Assembly (NCBI GenBank): GCA_901538445.1
Contig: LR594584.1
Location: forward strand, 4,007,051-4,071,050
DNA: 64,000 nucleotides
Direction of reading: 5' to 3'
Origin: Gemmataceae bacterium
GTDB taxonomy: Bacteria; Planctomycetota; Planctomycetia; Gemmatales; Gemmataceae
The notes under the pieces were generated by a model. It had not been told where the DNA came from. It saw nothing but the letters and a program-made list of their open reading frames with translations, and ran no database searches. How positions within the stretch are numbered: position 1 is the stretch's first letter; each line of letters starts with the position of its first letter. Positions 42,031 to 51,412 of this stretch are shown here, one piece after another. Made by a program: the position numbers and the translations under genes.

Positions 42031-42106
42031 AGCAGAGAGGGGTGCTGGGGCGTCACCCCTCACCCGGCCGCGAAGCGCGGCCACCCTCTCCCGCAAGGGG
42101 AGAGGG
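41974..42106. repeat. Dispersed palindromic repeat, family D, overlapping truA
   Basis: The left arm (41974-42030) begins CCCTCTCCCCTTGCGGGAGA. It is the near complement of the right arm (42053-42106), which ends GGAGAGGG. The central parts of the arms contain CGGCGGGTGAGGGGTGA. The left arm lies inside the truA reading frame. A related element is at 59718. Confidence 0.92.
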
Positions 42107-42198
42107 CAAGAACAGAGCGCGCAAAGGGCGGGTGCTCGCTCTCGCGCAACGTTGACCACCGGGGGACTCACGTCCCCCGCTCGCCAAAGACGGGATTC

Positions 42199-43533
42199 AT
42201 GTCCGAACACACCTACCCGCCCGAACTCGCCGTCGCCCCGCTCACCGCGGTCCCGTCGCTGACCGTGACCGTCCCCGGGAGCAAGAGCATCACGAACCGG
42301 GCGCTCGTCCTCGCGGCATTAAGTAACAGCACCTCGCGCGGTTGCTCTCTCACGGGAGCGCTGCGGAGCGAAGACACTGAAGTGATGTTGGACTGCCTCA
42401 TCCGTCTGGGGTTCGAGGTCCAGGCGGATTGGCCGAAGCACACGGTTCGCGTGCGACGAGGGGGCAGCGCCGACTTCGTTCCCGATGATGAGTGGATTCC
42501 CAACGGCCAAGCCGAACTGTTCGTAGGCAACTCCGGAACCACGATCCGCTTTCTCACTGCGATGCTCGCGTTGGGAGAAGGCACGTACAGGCTTGACGGG
42601 ATTCCCCGGATGCGGGAGCGGCCGATCCGCGACCTGCTCGACGCACTCACGCAACTCGGCGTTGACGCCCGCAGCGAATTCGACAACGGCTGCCCTCCCG
42701 TGCTTGTCAACGCACGCGGTCTCAACGGCGGTCGCGTTCGCATCAAGGCCGACGTGAGCAGCCAGTTCCTGAGTGGGTTGATGTTGGCCTGCCCGTTCGC
42801 ACGGGGCGACACGCTCGTCGAGATCGAGGGCACGCTGGTGTCCGAGCCCTACGTCGAGATGACGGTCGGTGTGCTCCAAGCGTTCGGGCTGAAGCTTACC
42901 GCTGAGGGGCCGGGGAGGTACCTGATACCGGGTGGGCAGAGGCACAATCTGACCGGGTACGACATTGAACCGGACGCCTCGTCCGCAAGCTACTTCCTGG
43001 CGGCGGCGGCGATCACGGGCGGTATTATCGCGGTCGATCGGCTGACGATGAATAGCCTCCAAGGCGACGTCCGGTTTCTGGACCTGCTGGTCGATATGGG
43101 TTGCACCGCCCTACGCGGCCGGGACTGCATCGCCGTCACCGGAGGTCCGCTCCGCGGCATCGACGTCGACATGAACGACATCAGCGACACGGTGATGACG
43201 CTCGGGGCGGTCGCGTGCTTCGCGGAGGGGCCGACCACGATCCGCAACGTCGGCCACATCCGCCACAAGGAGACGGACCGCATCGCCGCCCTCGCGACCG
43301 AACTCCGCAAACTCGGGGCGAAGGTCGAGGAGCGCGACGACGGGCTGACCATTACCCCGGGGCCGCTCAGGGGGTGTGCGGTCGACACGTACAACGACCA
43401 CCGGATGGCGATGAGCCTCGCACTCGTCGGCTTGAAGGTGCCGGGGGTGGTGGTCCGCAACCCCGGGTGCGTTGCGAAGACGTACCCCGGGTTCTGGACC
43501 GACCTGGACGCGCTCCGCCGGCCGCCCGCGTAA
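42199..43533 (+). CDS. aroA: 3-phosphoshikimate 1-carboxyvinyltransferase (EPSP synthase)
   Basis: The 444-residue enzyme transfers enolpyruvyl from phosphoenolpyruvate to shikimate 3-phosphate in aromatic amino acid synthesis. Family blocks are PGSKSITNRALVLAAL near the start, GNSGTTIRFLT, IPRMRERPIRDLLDAL, SSQFLSGLML, and IRHKETDRIAALATELRKLG with TYNDHRMAMS near the end. Residue order matches the two-domain inside-out barrel. The first half (to about 43050) has visibly lower GC than the second half. It lies downstream of truA across a repeat, and a kinase gene follows 114 bases later. Length is normal. Confidence 0.97.
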   Translation: MSEHTYPPELAVAPLTAVPSLTVTVPGSKSITNRALVLAALSNSTSRGCSLTGALRSEDTEVMLDCLIRLGFEVQADWPKHTVRVRRGGSADFVPDDEWIPNGQAELFVGNSGTTIRFLTAMLALGEGTYRLDGIPRMRERPIRDLLDALTQLGVDARSEFDNGCPPVLVNARGLNGGRVRIKADVSSQFLSGLMLACPFARGDTLVEIEGTLVSEPYVEMTVGVLQAFGLKLTAEGPGRYLIPGGQRHNLTGYDIEPDASSASYFLAAAAITGGIIAVDRLTMNSLQGDVRFLDLLVDMGCTALRGRDCIAVTGGPLRGIDVDMNDISDTVMTLGAVACFAEGPTTIRNVGHIRHKETDRIAALATELRKLGAKVEERDDGLTITPGPLRGCAVDTYNDHRMAMSLALVGLKVPGVVVRNPGCVAKTYPGFWTDLDALRRPPA

Positions 43534-43647
43534 CCGGCACGCGCCGCAGCGGCAGAGTGGCCGCCGCCCGAACTCGCGACGGTGCCGGCTTGCACGTCCG
43601 CACAACGGATGGGATGATGCTGTTGCTCGCCCGGTAGGGACAACTCG

Positions 43648-45528
43648 ATGTCGTCCGAAGAACACACGAGCGACGCGCCGCCGGCCCACGTCGATCCGCC
43701 GACGCACCCGGACATCCGCCGGGTGGGGGCCCCCCCACTGTTGCCGGACCGCACCCCGTCCGAGGCCGAAATGGAGGGGACGCTCGCCGGCCGCGACCGC
43801 CTCGCCGCGGCCGCGTTCGACATCTCCATGCGGACCGGCCACCCGAGCCCGCTCGACGTCCTCAGCCGGGCCGAGCAGCCGCCGATCATCCCCGGGTACG
43901 ACATCGTCGCCGAACTCGCCCGCGGCGGCATGGGTGTCGTGTACAGCGCCCGCGACCTGGTCCTCGAGCGCGAGGTCGCGATCAAGACGCTCCTGCCCGG
44001 CATGGCCACGCGGGCGGAACTCCTCGCACAGTTCGTCCGCGAGGCCAAGATCACCGCCCGGCTCCAGCACCCCGGCGTCCCGCCGATCCACGCCATCGGC
44101 ACCCTGCCCGACGGCCGGCCGTTCCTGGTCATGAAGCTGATCCGGGGCCGCACGCTCCAGGAGGAGATCGAGAACTGCGACCGGCAGCACGACCTGCCCC
44201 GGCTCGTCGGCGTGTTCGAGCAGATCTGCCAGACGGTCGGGTACGCGCACAGCCTGGGCATCATCCACCGCGACCTGAAGCCGCTCAACATCATGGTCGG
44301 TGCGTTCGGCGAGGTGCAGGTGATGGACTGGGGGCTGGCCCGCGAGGTGCGGGGGGTCCGCCGCGACCTGCCCGACGACCTGCCCCTCGACATGACCCGC
44401 AAGGGCGGGCCGCCCACCCCCACCACCGGCTCGACCCGGATCGGCCGGGCCAAGGGCACGTCGTCGTTCATGCCCCCCGAGCAGGCCCGCGGCGACTGGG
44501 ACAGCGTGGACGCACGGGCCGACGTGTTCACCCTGGGCGGCGTGCTCTGCACGATCCTCACCGGGCGGCCACCGTACACCGGGCCGAACGGCCAGGCGAT
44601 CCTCGGGCTGGCCGTCGAGGGGAACCTGGACGGCGCGTTCGAGCGGCTCGACGCCTCCGGGGCCGACCCGGAGCTGATCTCCCTGGCGAAGCGGTGCCTG
44701 AGCCCTGAGGCCGCCGACCGCCCCGGCACCGGGAAGGTCGTGGCCGAGGCGGTCGCCGCGTACCGGTCCAGCGTCGAGGAGCGGGCGCGGCGGGCGGCCA
44801 CCGAGTCGGCCGTGTCCGCGGCCCGGCTCGAGGAGGCCGCGCACGGGCACGCACTCGCGTACTGCACCCTGGCCAGCGCGCTCCAGGACAAGGGCGACCT
44901 CCCGGCCGCCATCGAGGCGTACCATGAGGCGCTGCGGCTGAACCCGAACTTCGCCCCGGCCTACGCGAACCTCGGCGTCGCGCTCCACGACACCGGCGAC
45001 CTCCCCGGCGCGATCGCCGCCTACCGCGTGGCCATCGACCTCGACCCGACCGACCCGAAGGTCCACTCGAACCTCGGCATCGCGCTCCGCGAGGCCGGGA
45101 ACGTGGCCGGCGCGATCACGGAGTTGAAGCAGGTCGTCGAGCTGGACCCCGAGAACCCCGAGGCCCACTTCGACCTCGGGAACCTGCTCCAGGCGGTCGG
45201 CAACCTCGACGGGGCCATCGACCGGTTCGAGGAGGCCCGGTTCCTGGCCCCGGAGAACTCGACCGTCCACCTGCACCTCGCGGTCGCGTACCTGCTCAAG
45301 AAGCGAACCGACGACGCCCTCGAATCGGCCCGGGAGGTGATCGCGCTGAACCCGCTCGACCCGAACGCCGACACCGCCCACGCCGTCCTGCTGCTGGCGC
45401 AGGGCGACACGTTCCGCGGCAAGGCGGCGCTGGGCGAGGCGGTCCGCCACGACCCCGCCCGCTGGGAGGGCGTGTTCCGCCAGCTCTTCCCGGACGCCCC
45501 GCTCCCGTCGCGCCCGCTCGACCTGTAG
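43648..45528 (+). CDS. Ser/Thr protein kinase with C-terminal TPR repeats
   Basis: The 626-residue product has a disordered N-terminus (1-80). A Hanks-type kinase spans about 84-375, with glycine loop LARGGMGVVYSA (90-101), Lys113 in AIKT, HRDLKPLN (207-214), DWG in place of DFG (227-229) and a PPEQARG segment in place of APE. A helical linker (ERARRAATESAVSAARLEEA) is followed by about five or six TPR units (395-590) such as AIEAYHEALRLNPNFAPAYA. No membrane helix is seen, unlike many bacterial sensor kinases, so it is probably cytoplasmic. TPRs likely recruit substrates or partners. Confidence 0.94.
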   Translation: MSSEEHTSDAPPAHVDPPTHPDIRRVGAPPLLPDRTPSEAEMEGTLAGRDRLAAAAFDISMRTGHPSPLDVLSRAEQPPIIPGYDIVAELARGGMGVVYSARDLVLEREVAIKTLLPGMATRAELLAQFVREAKITARLQHPGVPPIHAIGTLPDGRPFLVMKLIRGRTLQEEIENCDRQHDLPRLVGVFEQICQTVGYAHSLGIIHRDLKPLNIMVGAFGEVQVMDWGLAREVRGVRRDLPDDLPLDMTRKGGPPTPTTGSTRIGRAKGTSSFMPPEQARGDWDSVDARADVFTLGGVLCTILTGRPPYTGPNGQAILGLAVEGNLDGAFERLDASGADPELISLAKRCLSPEAADRPGTGKVVAEAVAAYRSSVEERARRAATESAVSAARLEEAAHGHALAYCTLASALQDKGDLPAAIEAYHEALRLNPNFAPAYANLGVALHDTGDLPGAIAAYRVAIDLDPTDPKVHSNLGIALREAGNVAGAITELKQVVELDPENPEAHFDLGNLLQAVGNLDGAIDRFEEARFLAPENSTVHLHLAVAYLLKKRTDDALESAREVIALNPLDPNADTAHAVLLLAQGDTFRGKAALGEAVRHDPARWEGVFRQLFPDAPLPSRPLDL

Positions 45529-45539
45529 GGCCGCGGCCG

Positions 45540-45926
45540 CTACGACCCCGTCGCGTCGGGTTCGTCCTCGAGCGGCACCGGCTCGCGGCCGCTCACCAGC
45601 AACCACCGCAGCGCAATCACGAGGATCAGCCCGACCGCGGGCGAGCCGACCGCCAGCAGCCACAGTTCGTCCCACGTCAGCAGGTACGCGACGATGGACC
45701 CCATCGCGGCCGCACCGAGCAGGAACACGAGCCACGGCGTCCACCGCCACGGCGCGCCGCGGTCCACGGGGATGAAGTGCGGGTCAGGTACGGGAGCGGG
45801 CGCGTGCCGCGGAGCGGGCGGGAACGCGACCGGCCGGTAGCAGACGCAGCAGGTGAACCCCGGGTGCGGCCAAGTGTCGGGAAGGTGGGTGGGAGCGGCA
45901 CAGAACGGGCAGACGAACGACGGCAC
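45540..45926 (-). CDS. Small zinc-ribbon-like membrane protein, function unknown
   Basis: The 128-residue product begins MPSFVCPFCAAPTHLPD with a second Cys pair (FTCCVCYRP) about 20 residues on, a zinc-ribbon arrangement. A Pro-rich linker follows, then two membrane helices (WLVFLLGAAAMGSIVAYLL and LWLLAVGSPAVGLILVIALRWLL), and it ends with an acidic tail. This is a common planctomycete layout of unknown role. It is convergent with the kinase-TPR gene, with only 11 bases between the stops. Confidence 0.7.
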   Translation of the reverse strand: MPSFVCPFCAAPTHLPDTWPHPGFTCCVCYRPVAFPPAPRHAPAPVPDPHFIPVDRGAPWRWTPWLVFLLGAAAMGSIVAYLLTWDELWLLAVGSPAVGLILVIALRWLLVSGREPVPLEDEPDATGS

Positions 45927-46222
45927 GGCGTCACCGGGGCGAGGTGCGGGCGGGGCGGGAATGGAAGGATACCACCCCGTGGCGCGATGTCACGCGACGC
46001 GCCGCACTTCACGCCTGCGCGACATTTTCACCCCTTGATTGCACCCACGGGACAACCCACATTTGACCGCATCTCACAATTGGGGCACGGTTTGGGCACT
46101 GTCGGAATTCCGGGCACGCGATTTCTTCACTTTGTGCGGCCTGCACTCGCCTTGAATTAAGGGGCGAGGCAAAATAGTCGGATCGTTCAGCTTTTGATCA
46201 TCCCGCACCCGGAGAGTCTCCC
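45927..46222. other. Intergenic region upstream of the PEP-CTERM gene
   Basis: This divergent spacer of 296 bases becomes progressively more AT-rich from about 46010, like the following gene. No confident promoter, repeat or small gene is seen. The GGAGAG at 46211 is the ribosome binding site for the GTG start at 46223. Confidence 0.4.
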
Positions 46223-47713
46223 GTGCGCCCCACCCGCCCCGCTCTCCTCCCGCTTCTGGTGACCGCTGCACTCGCGACGACCGCCGAGAGGGCGGGGGCG
46301 CAATTGCCCCCGTACACTTACACTTGGAATGGCGGGGGGATGAGTTCCGACTGGCTCGACTCAGGGAATTGGGATTCAACACCCGACTGGTCAAGCGAGG
46401 TTGGACTTACCAACTCACGCGCACTTTTCACGAACATCACTCCCACGGCCGTATCGCTGTCCTCGGGGAGCGTGTACACGCTCGGCGTCATTTTTAATCC
46501 GATCAGTGGAAACTGGTTAGTTGGCGGGAGCGGTGGCAATTCGCTCAACTTGGGTGCAGAAGGAATCACAGTTTCAGGCGGCGGAAGCGCAACCATTTCA
46601 GTGAATACGGTGTTGGCATATAATCAAATCTGGGAAGTCGGTTTAGGAAGCCAACTCAATATTACAGGAATTGTGAGCGATGACTCATTGGCCTTTGGAA
46701 TCACGAAGACCGGTGACGGGACCCTGACACTTACGAACTCAAACAGCTACACAGGTGCCACAATAATCAACGGTGGTATCCTGAATATTGGCGGTGGCGG
46801 AGCGAGTGGCTCGCTGGACCCTAATAGCGAGATTACAAACTATGGGACCCTCGTCATTGATCGCTCCAATCCCGTGAATTTTGGAAACACGATTTTGGGG
46901 CCCGGAGGTGTAATTATACAAGGGGGCAACATCACGACATTTACACAGGCATTTGATTATATAGGATCAACTACGGTTACCGCAAATTCGCATCTACTTC
47001 TTAGCCAAGGCAACCCTCTCTCGTCCTCAACACGGATCACAATAAATGGTGGTTCAACACTTACTGCTCAAGAGGGCTTTGTGTTGGGATCGACCACTTC
47101 CCAAACTCTCGAGGGCCGGGGCACTGTTATAATCGGCATTGAGCGGACTCTCGAAGTGCTTTCTAACGGCACGATTCGTGGCGGAACCGGTTCGGAGGTT
47201 GGCAACCTTACAATTGATGGACACGTCATTTTTCCTTCCGGCGATGAGGGGGCAATCGGCGTTCGCTTCGTCAGCGCAGGGACTCCGAGTACCAGCATCG
47301 GCGGAAGTAGTTCGGGAACTCTCGTTGCGCCCGAAAATCATAGTACGATCAGCATCACCGGTGGCACCACGATGCCTTCGGATATTTCTGGGATGAAGAT
47401 CGCGATCGACGCTAGCGGCGCAACTTTTTCAAGTGGAGAATACTATAGCTACAAGATTGCCCAAATATCCGGAGCTGATCTAAGCTCACTAAGTATCACA
47501 GACCAGAGCCGATTTGACATCCAGAATTTCCACAACTCGAATGACTTCGCGTTCTCGGTCACCGGCGACAGCTCCGGCTTCGTTTACCTCAACGTCGTCC
47601 CCGTCCCCGAGCCCGTCACTGTGCTCGGCGTTGCGGTCGGGGCGCTGGCGGTCGGCGGGTTGGTGCGGCGGCGGTGGCGGAAGCCGGTCGAAGGGGCGGC
47701 GAGCAAGGCGTAG
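46223..47713 (+). CDS. PEP-CTERM protein with autotransporter-associated beta-strand repeat
   Basis: The 496-residue product has a signal peptide (about residues 1-27, ending AGA). The beta-helix-like body opens YTWNGGGMSSDWLDSGNW. An autotransporter-associated repeat follows (GDGTLTLTNSNSYTGATIIN, about 175-194, followed by GG.L.IGGG). The C-terminus is a PEP-CTERM sorting signal: VPEPVT, a hydrophobic helix and RRRWRK. Such proteins are exported and processed by exosortase. The GTG start follows GGAGAG with a 6-base gap. From about 46330 to 47540 codon use and GC are far lower than elsewhere, while both ends are GC-rich. This points to acquisition of the passenger part from a lower-GC source. 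Confidence 0.85.
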   Translation: MRPTRPALLPLLVTAALATTAERAGAQLPPYTYTWNGGGMSSDWLDSGNWDSTPDWSSEVGLTNSRALFTNITPTAVSLSSGSVYTLGVIFNPISGNWLVGGSGGNSLNLGAEGITVSGGGSATISVNTVLAYNQIWEVGLGSQLNITGIVSDDSLAFGITKTGDGTLTLTNSNSYTGATIINGGILNIGGGGASGSLDPNSEITNYGTLVIDRSNPVNFGNTILGPGGVIIQGGNITTFTQAFDYIGSTTVTANSHLLLSQGNPLSSSTRITINGGSTLTAQEGFVLGSTTSQTLEGRGTVIIGIERTLEVLSNGTIRGGTGSEVGNLTIDGHVIFPSGDEGAIGVRFVSAGTPSTSIGGSSSGTLVAPENHSTISITGGTTMPSDISGMKIAIDASGATFSSGEYYSYKIAQISGADLSSLSITDQSRFDIQNFHNSNDFAFSVTGDSSGFVYLNVVPVPEPVTVLGVAVGALAVGGLVRRRWRKPVEGAASKA

Positions 47714-47815
47714 CGGCTTCGCGGGGTCGGGGCTTGTCGGGCGTTCCGGCGGCGTGGCATAATGACACCTCTCCCGACGCGACGCCACGCTTCCGCCCCC
47801 GAGGATGTACACGCA

Positions 47816-49711
47816 ATGTCCCCGCGACACTCCGCCCCGGCCGTTCTGGCCGGGTTAATGCTCGTTCTCAGCGTACAACCCGCACCCGCACAGAAGCCGT
47901 TCGACGACCCCGTCCTCGAGCGGATGCGGAAGGACATCTTCTTCCTCGCCGGTCCCGAGTGCGAGGGCCGCGGCGTCGAGACCAAGGGCATCGAGAAGGC
48001 CGCCGACTACGTCGTCGCAGCGTTCAAGGACGCCGGCCTGCGGCCCGCGATGAAGGACGGCTCGTACTTTCAGCCGTTCACCATCACCGCCGGCGTGAAG
48101 CTCGACAAGCCGACGAAGCTGATCCTCACCGGCCCGAAGGACGACACGAAGGAACTGAAGCTCGGCACCGACTTCAACCCGATGGGGTTCAGCCCCACGT
48201 CGAAGGCCAGCGCCGGGCTCGTATTCGTCGGCTATGGCGTGACTGCCCCGAAGCTCAAGTACGACGACTACGAGGGGATCGACGTCGCCGGGAAGATCGT
48301 GGTGATGCTCCGCCGCATCCCGCGGTACAGCGAGAAGGGCGACAAGCGGTTCGACACCACCTCGCCGAGCGCCGACGAGAGCGAGTTCGCCCCATTCGCG
48401 GCGAAGATCGAGAACGCGGTCGCGCACAAGGCCGCGGGCATCATCATGGTGAACGACACCACGGCTGCCGGCCCTCGCGACCCGCTCCCGCAGTTCCTCA
48501 ACCACGCGATGGGCACCGAGCCGGCCCCCTTCCCCGTCATGTTCGTCAAGCGCGAGGTGCTCGACCCGCTGATCGCGAGCGGCCCGGTCCGCACGGTGGC
48601 CGACATCGAGACGCTCATCGACAAGGACCTGAAGCCGCGGTCGTTCGAGATCAAGGGGTGGAAGGCCGAGGCCGAAGTCACGGTGGTGAAGACCGAGTTC
48701 AAGTGCAAGAACATCGTCGGCGTGCTCGACGGGCACGGCCCGCTCGCCGACGAGACGGTGGTGATCGGCGCGCACTACGACCACATCGGGTACGGCACGT
48801 TCGGCAGCCTGGGCGGCCCGGCCGGCAACGGCAAGCTGCACTACGGGGCCGACGACAACGCGAGCGGCACCACGGGGCTGATCGAACTGGCCCGTCGGTT
48901 CGGCGCGATCAAGGACCGGCAGGGCCGGCGGCTCGTGTTCATCGCGTTCAGCGCCGAGGAGCGCGGCCTGTTCGGGTCGCAGTTCTACTGCAAGAACCCG
49001 CTCTTCCCGCTCGACAAGACCGCGGCGATGATCAACATGGACATGATCGGCCGCACCAAGCCGGTGCCCACCGACTGGCTCGGGGTCGGCGAGAAGAAGG
49101 ACCGGCTCATCGTGTACGGCACCGGCACCGGCGACGGGTTCGAGAAACTGGTGGACGCGGGCAACACCAGGACCGGCGACTTCCGGCTCACCAAGCTCGC
49201 CGCCGGCAGCGGCCCGAGCGACCACGACTCGTTCTACCGCAAGAAGGTGCCGGTGCTGTTCCTCTACACCGGCACGCACGGCGAGTACCACCGGCCCACC
49301 GACGTGCCCGAGAAGATCAACGTGCCGGGGATGAAGAAGGTCGCGGACCTCGTCGAGTACCTCGCGGCCGAACTCGCGACCCGCGACCGGCCGAAGTACT
49401 TCGCGACCAAGGACCCGTGGAGCGACCCGACCGAGACCCGCGCCGCCCGCCCGGCCGGCCCGAAGCTGAGCGTGCTGCCCGACTACAACTACGAGGGCGA
49501 GGGGATGCGGCTGGAGGGCGTGAACGCCGGCGGCCCCGGCGACAAGGGCGGCCTGAAGGAGGGCGATGTGATTGTCGAGATCGGCGGGAAGCCGGTGAAG
49601 AACGTCGGCGGGTACATGACCGCGATGAGCGGCACCAAGGCCGGCACCCCGACCGACATCGTCGTGCTCCGCAAAGAGAAGCGGGTGACGCTGAAGGTGA
49701 CGCCGGAATAG
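47816..49711 (+). CDS. Secreted M28 aminopeptidase with PA and PDZ domains
   Basis: The 631-residue product has a signal peptide (MSPRHSAPAVLAGLMLVLSV). A protease-associated domain (about residues 120-250) precedes an M28 zinc peptidase whose ligands can be read in order: AHYDH, GADDNASGT, SAEERG, INMDMIG and the late THGEYHRPTD. A C-terminal PDZ domain (about 545-631) has GGPGDKGGLKEGDVIVEIGG. M28 enzymes release N-terminal amino acids from peptides; the PDZ may position substrates. The ATG at 47816 gives the signal peptide. The stop lies four bases before an inverted repeat. Confidence 0.95.
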   Translation: MSPRHSAPAVLAGLMLVLSVQPAPAQKPFDDPVLERMRKDIFFLAGPECEGRGVETKGIEKAADYVVAAFKDAGLRPAMKDGSYFQPFTITAGVKLDKPTKLILTGPKDDTKELKLGTDFNPMGFSPTSKASAGLVFVGYGVTAPKLKYDDYEGIDVAGKIVVMLRRIPRYSEKGDKRFDTTSPSADESEFAPFAAKIENAVAHKAAGIIMVNDTTAAGPRDPLPQFLNHAMGTEPAPFPVMFVKREVLDPLIASGPVRTVADIETLIDKDLKPRSFEIKGWKAEAEVTVVKTEFKCKNIVGVLDGHGPLADETVVIGAHYDHIGYGTFGSLGGPAGNGKLHYGADDNASGTTGLIELARRFGAIKDRQGRRLVFIAFSAEERGLFGSQFYCKNPLFPLDKTAAMINMDMIGRTKPVPTDWLGVGEKKDRLIVYGTGTGDGFEKLVDAGNTRTGDFRLTKLAAGSGPSDHDSFYRKKVPVLFLYTGTHGEYHRPTDVPEKINVPGMKKVADLVEYLAAELATRDRPKYFATKDPWSDPTETRAARPAGPKLSVLPDYNYEGEGMRLEGVNAGGPGDKGGLKEGDVIVEIGGKPVKNVGGYMTAMSGTKAGTPTDIVVLRKEKRVTLKVTPE

Positions 49712-49714
49712 GAA

Positions 49715-49794
49715 ATTGGGGATGGGACGTTGGGGATTGGGGATTGGCGGTCGCCCCGTTTTCGTATTCCAATCCCCAACGTCCCATCCCCAAT
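49715..49794. repeat. Inverted repeat between the M28 and LarA-like genes
   Basis: Perfect 26-bp arms (49715-49740 and 49769-49794) consist of variations on ATTGGGGATGGGACGTTGG. It fills the gap between two co-directional genes, so it may attenuate read-through. I see no second copy in the window. Confidence 0.9.
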
Positions 49795-49811
49795 CGAACG
49801 ACGAGGTTCCC

Positions 49812-51116
49812 GTGGACATCCCGCACGTTCAACTGATTCGCCAGACCGCTCAACAACCCACCGTCGCCGAGGTCGCCGGCGAGGTCCGCAACCAGTGGCT
49901 CACCTCGAAGACCGCGAGGCGCATCAAGCCGGGCATGAAGGTCGCCGTCGGGTGCGGAAGCCGCGGCATCAAGAACTACCTCACGATCGCGAAGGCCACG
50001 ATCGACGCGCTGAAGGAACTGGGCGCGGAGCCGTTCGTCGTCTCGGCGATGGGTTCGCACGGCGGGGCCACGCCCGCCGGCCAGCGCGAGCTGCTCGCGA
50101 GCTACGACATCGACGAGGCGCACCTCGGCGTCCCCGTGCTCACCGACATGGACGCGGTCGTGATCGGCACCAACACCGTCGGCCAGCCGGTGTACTGGGA
50201 CAAGAACGCGCTCGCGGCGGACGCGGTCGTCACCGTGTCGCGGGTGAAGCCGCACACCGACTTCCGCGGCAACTTCGAGAGCGGCATCCTCAAGATGCTG
50301 GTGATCGGGTTCGGCAAGCGGCACGGGGCCGACCAGGTCCACAGCTTCGGCCCCCGCGGGCTCCGCGACATGATCCCGGCCGCCGGCCGCGTGATCCTGG
50401 AGAAGACGCCGTTCATCGGCGGGCTCGCGATCCTCGAGAACGCCAAGGAGGAGACGGCGAAGCTCGAGGTCGTGGACCGCGACGACCTCTGGGACCGCGA
50501 GCCGGAGCTGCTCATTCAGGCCCGCGGGCTCCTCGGCCGGATGCCGTTCAAGGCGCTCGACGTGCTCATCATCGGCGAGTGCGGGAAGAACTACTCCGGG
50601 GCCGGGATGGACCCGAACGTCGTCGGCCGGATGCTCATCGAGGCGTCGCCCGAGGTCGAGACCAACGACCCGCGGGTCACCCGCATCGGCGTACTCGACG
50701 TGTCGCCCGAGAGCCACGGGAACGCGACCGGCATCGGCATCGCCGACCTGACCACGAACCGGGCGCTCACCGGCATCGACCAGGGCGCGTTCCGCATGAA
50801 CAACCTGACCGCCCGGTCGCTGTGGCGGAGCAAGCTCCCGATCGGGTTCGAGACGGACCGCGAGGTGATCGAGTCGTGCCTCGACACGTGCTGGCAGCCG
50901 GACATTCCGAACGCGAAGCTCGCGCTGATCCCGAACACGCTGGAGGTGGTCGAGGTGTGGGCGTCGGCCCCGCTCGTCGCCGAGGTCCGCGACCTGCCCC
51001 ACATCGAGGTCGTGGGCGGCCCGCGGCCGCTGCCGTTCGACGCAACCGGGAACCTGCTGCAAGAAGCGCTGTTCCCGCACAGCGTCCGCGGCCGCCGGAA
51101 CGGGGCGGCGCACTGA
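49812..51116 (+). CDS. LarA-like (DUF2088) protein
   Basis: The 434-residue product has an N-terminal DUF2088-type region with VAVGCGSRGIKNY (about 46-58). This is followed by SAMGSHGGATPAG (about 81-93) and SRVKPHTDFRG. The second block resembles the SxGxH(G/R) nucleotide-binding segment of lactate racemase LarA, and the VKPHT motif holds a conserved Lys and His. LarA uses a nickel-pincer cofactor for racemisation or epimerisation; no larB, larC or larE gene is in the window, so activity is open. The GTG at 49812 follows ACGAGG. A family B repeat follows the gene. Confidence 0.8.
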   Translation: MDIPHVQLIRQTAQQPTVAEVAGEVRNQWLTSKTARRIKPGMKVAVGCGSRGIKNYLTIAKATIDALKELGAEPFVVSAMGSHGGATPAGQRELLASYDIDEAHLGVPVLTDMDAVVIGTNTVGQPVYWDKNALAADAVVTVSRVKPHTDFRGNFESGILKMLVIGFGKRHGADQVHSFGPRGLRDMIPAAGRVILEKTPFIGGLAILENAKEETAKLEVVDRDDLWDREPELLIQARGLLGRMPFKALDVLIIGECGKNYSGAGMDPNVVGRMLIEASPEVETNDPRVTRIGVLDVSPESHGNATGIGIADLTTNRALTGIDQGAFRMNNLTARSLWRSKLPIGFETDREVIESCLDTCWQPDIPNAKLALIPNTLEVVEVWASAPLVAEVRDLPHIEVVGGPRPLPFDATGNLLQEALFPHSVRGRRNGAAH

Positions 51117-51133
51117 TTCGCCCCCACCCGATC

Positions 51134-51202
51134 GCGAGCGGCGCGGCGTCAGCCCGCCGGTGTTCCTTGCGCACACCGGCGGGCTGACGCCGCGCCGCTC
51201 GC
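51134..51202. repeat. Dispersed palindromic repeat, family B
   Basis: Perfect 29-bp arms (51134-51162 and 51174-51202), the same as in the 21178 copy, with an 11-base loop. It starts 17 bases after the stop of the LarA-like gene. Confidence 0.93.
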
Positions 51203-51412
51203 GGAACGCCCCACACCACCTTCCGCAACCACCCCGCGCAACCTCTTCCGGCGCGGCACTGCGCAGGCTACGCCGCCGCGGTAAGCTGCGGCCCCGGCCC
51301 GCCGGCGAACGTCGGCACCGCGATGGGCGATCTTGACAGCAATTCCCACCGACCGTATGCCCCGCGGACGCACCGTCATGATTTGTCGCCGAATGGGAAC
51401 CGAGGACGCCCC

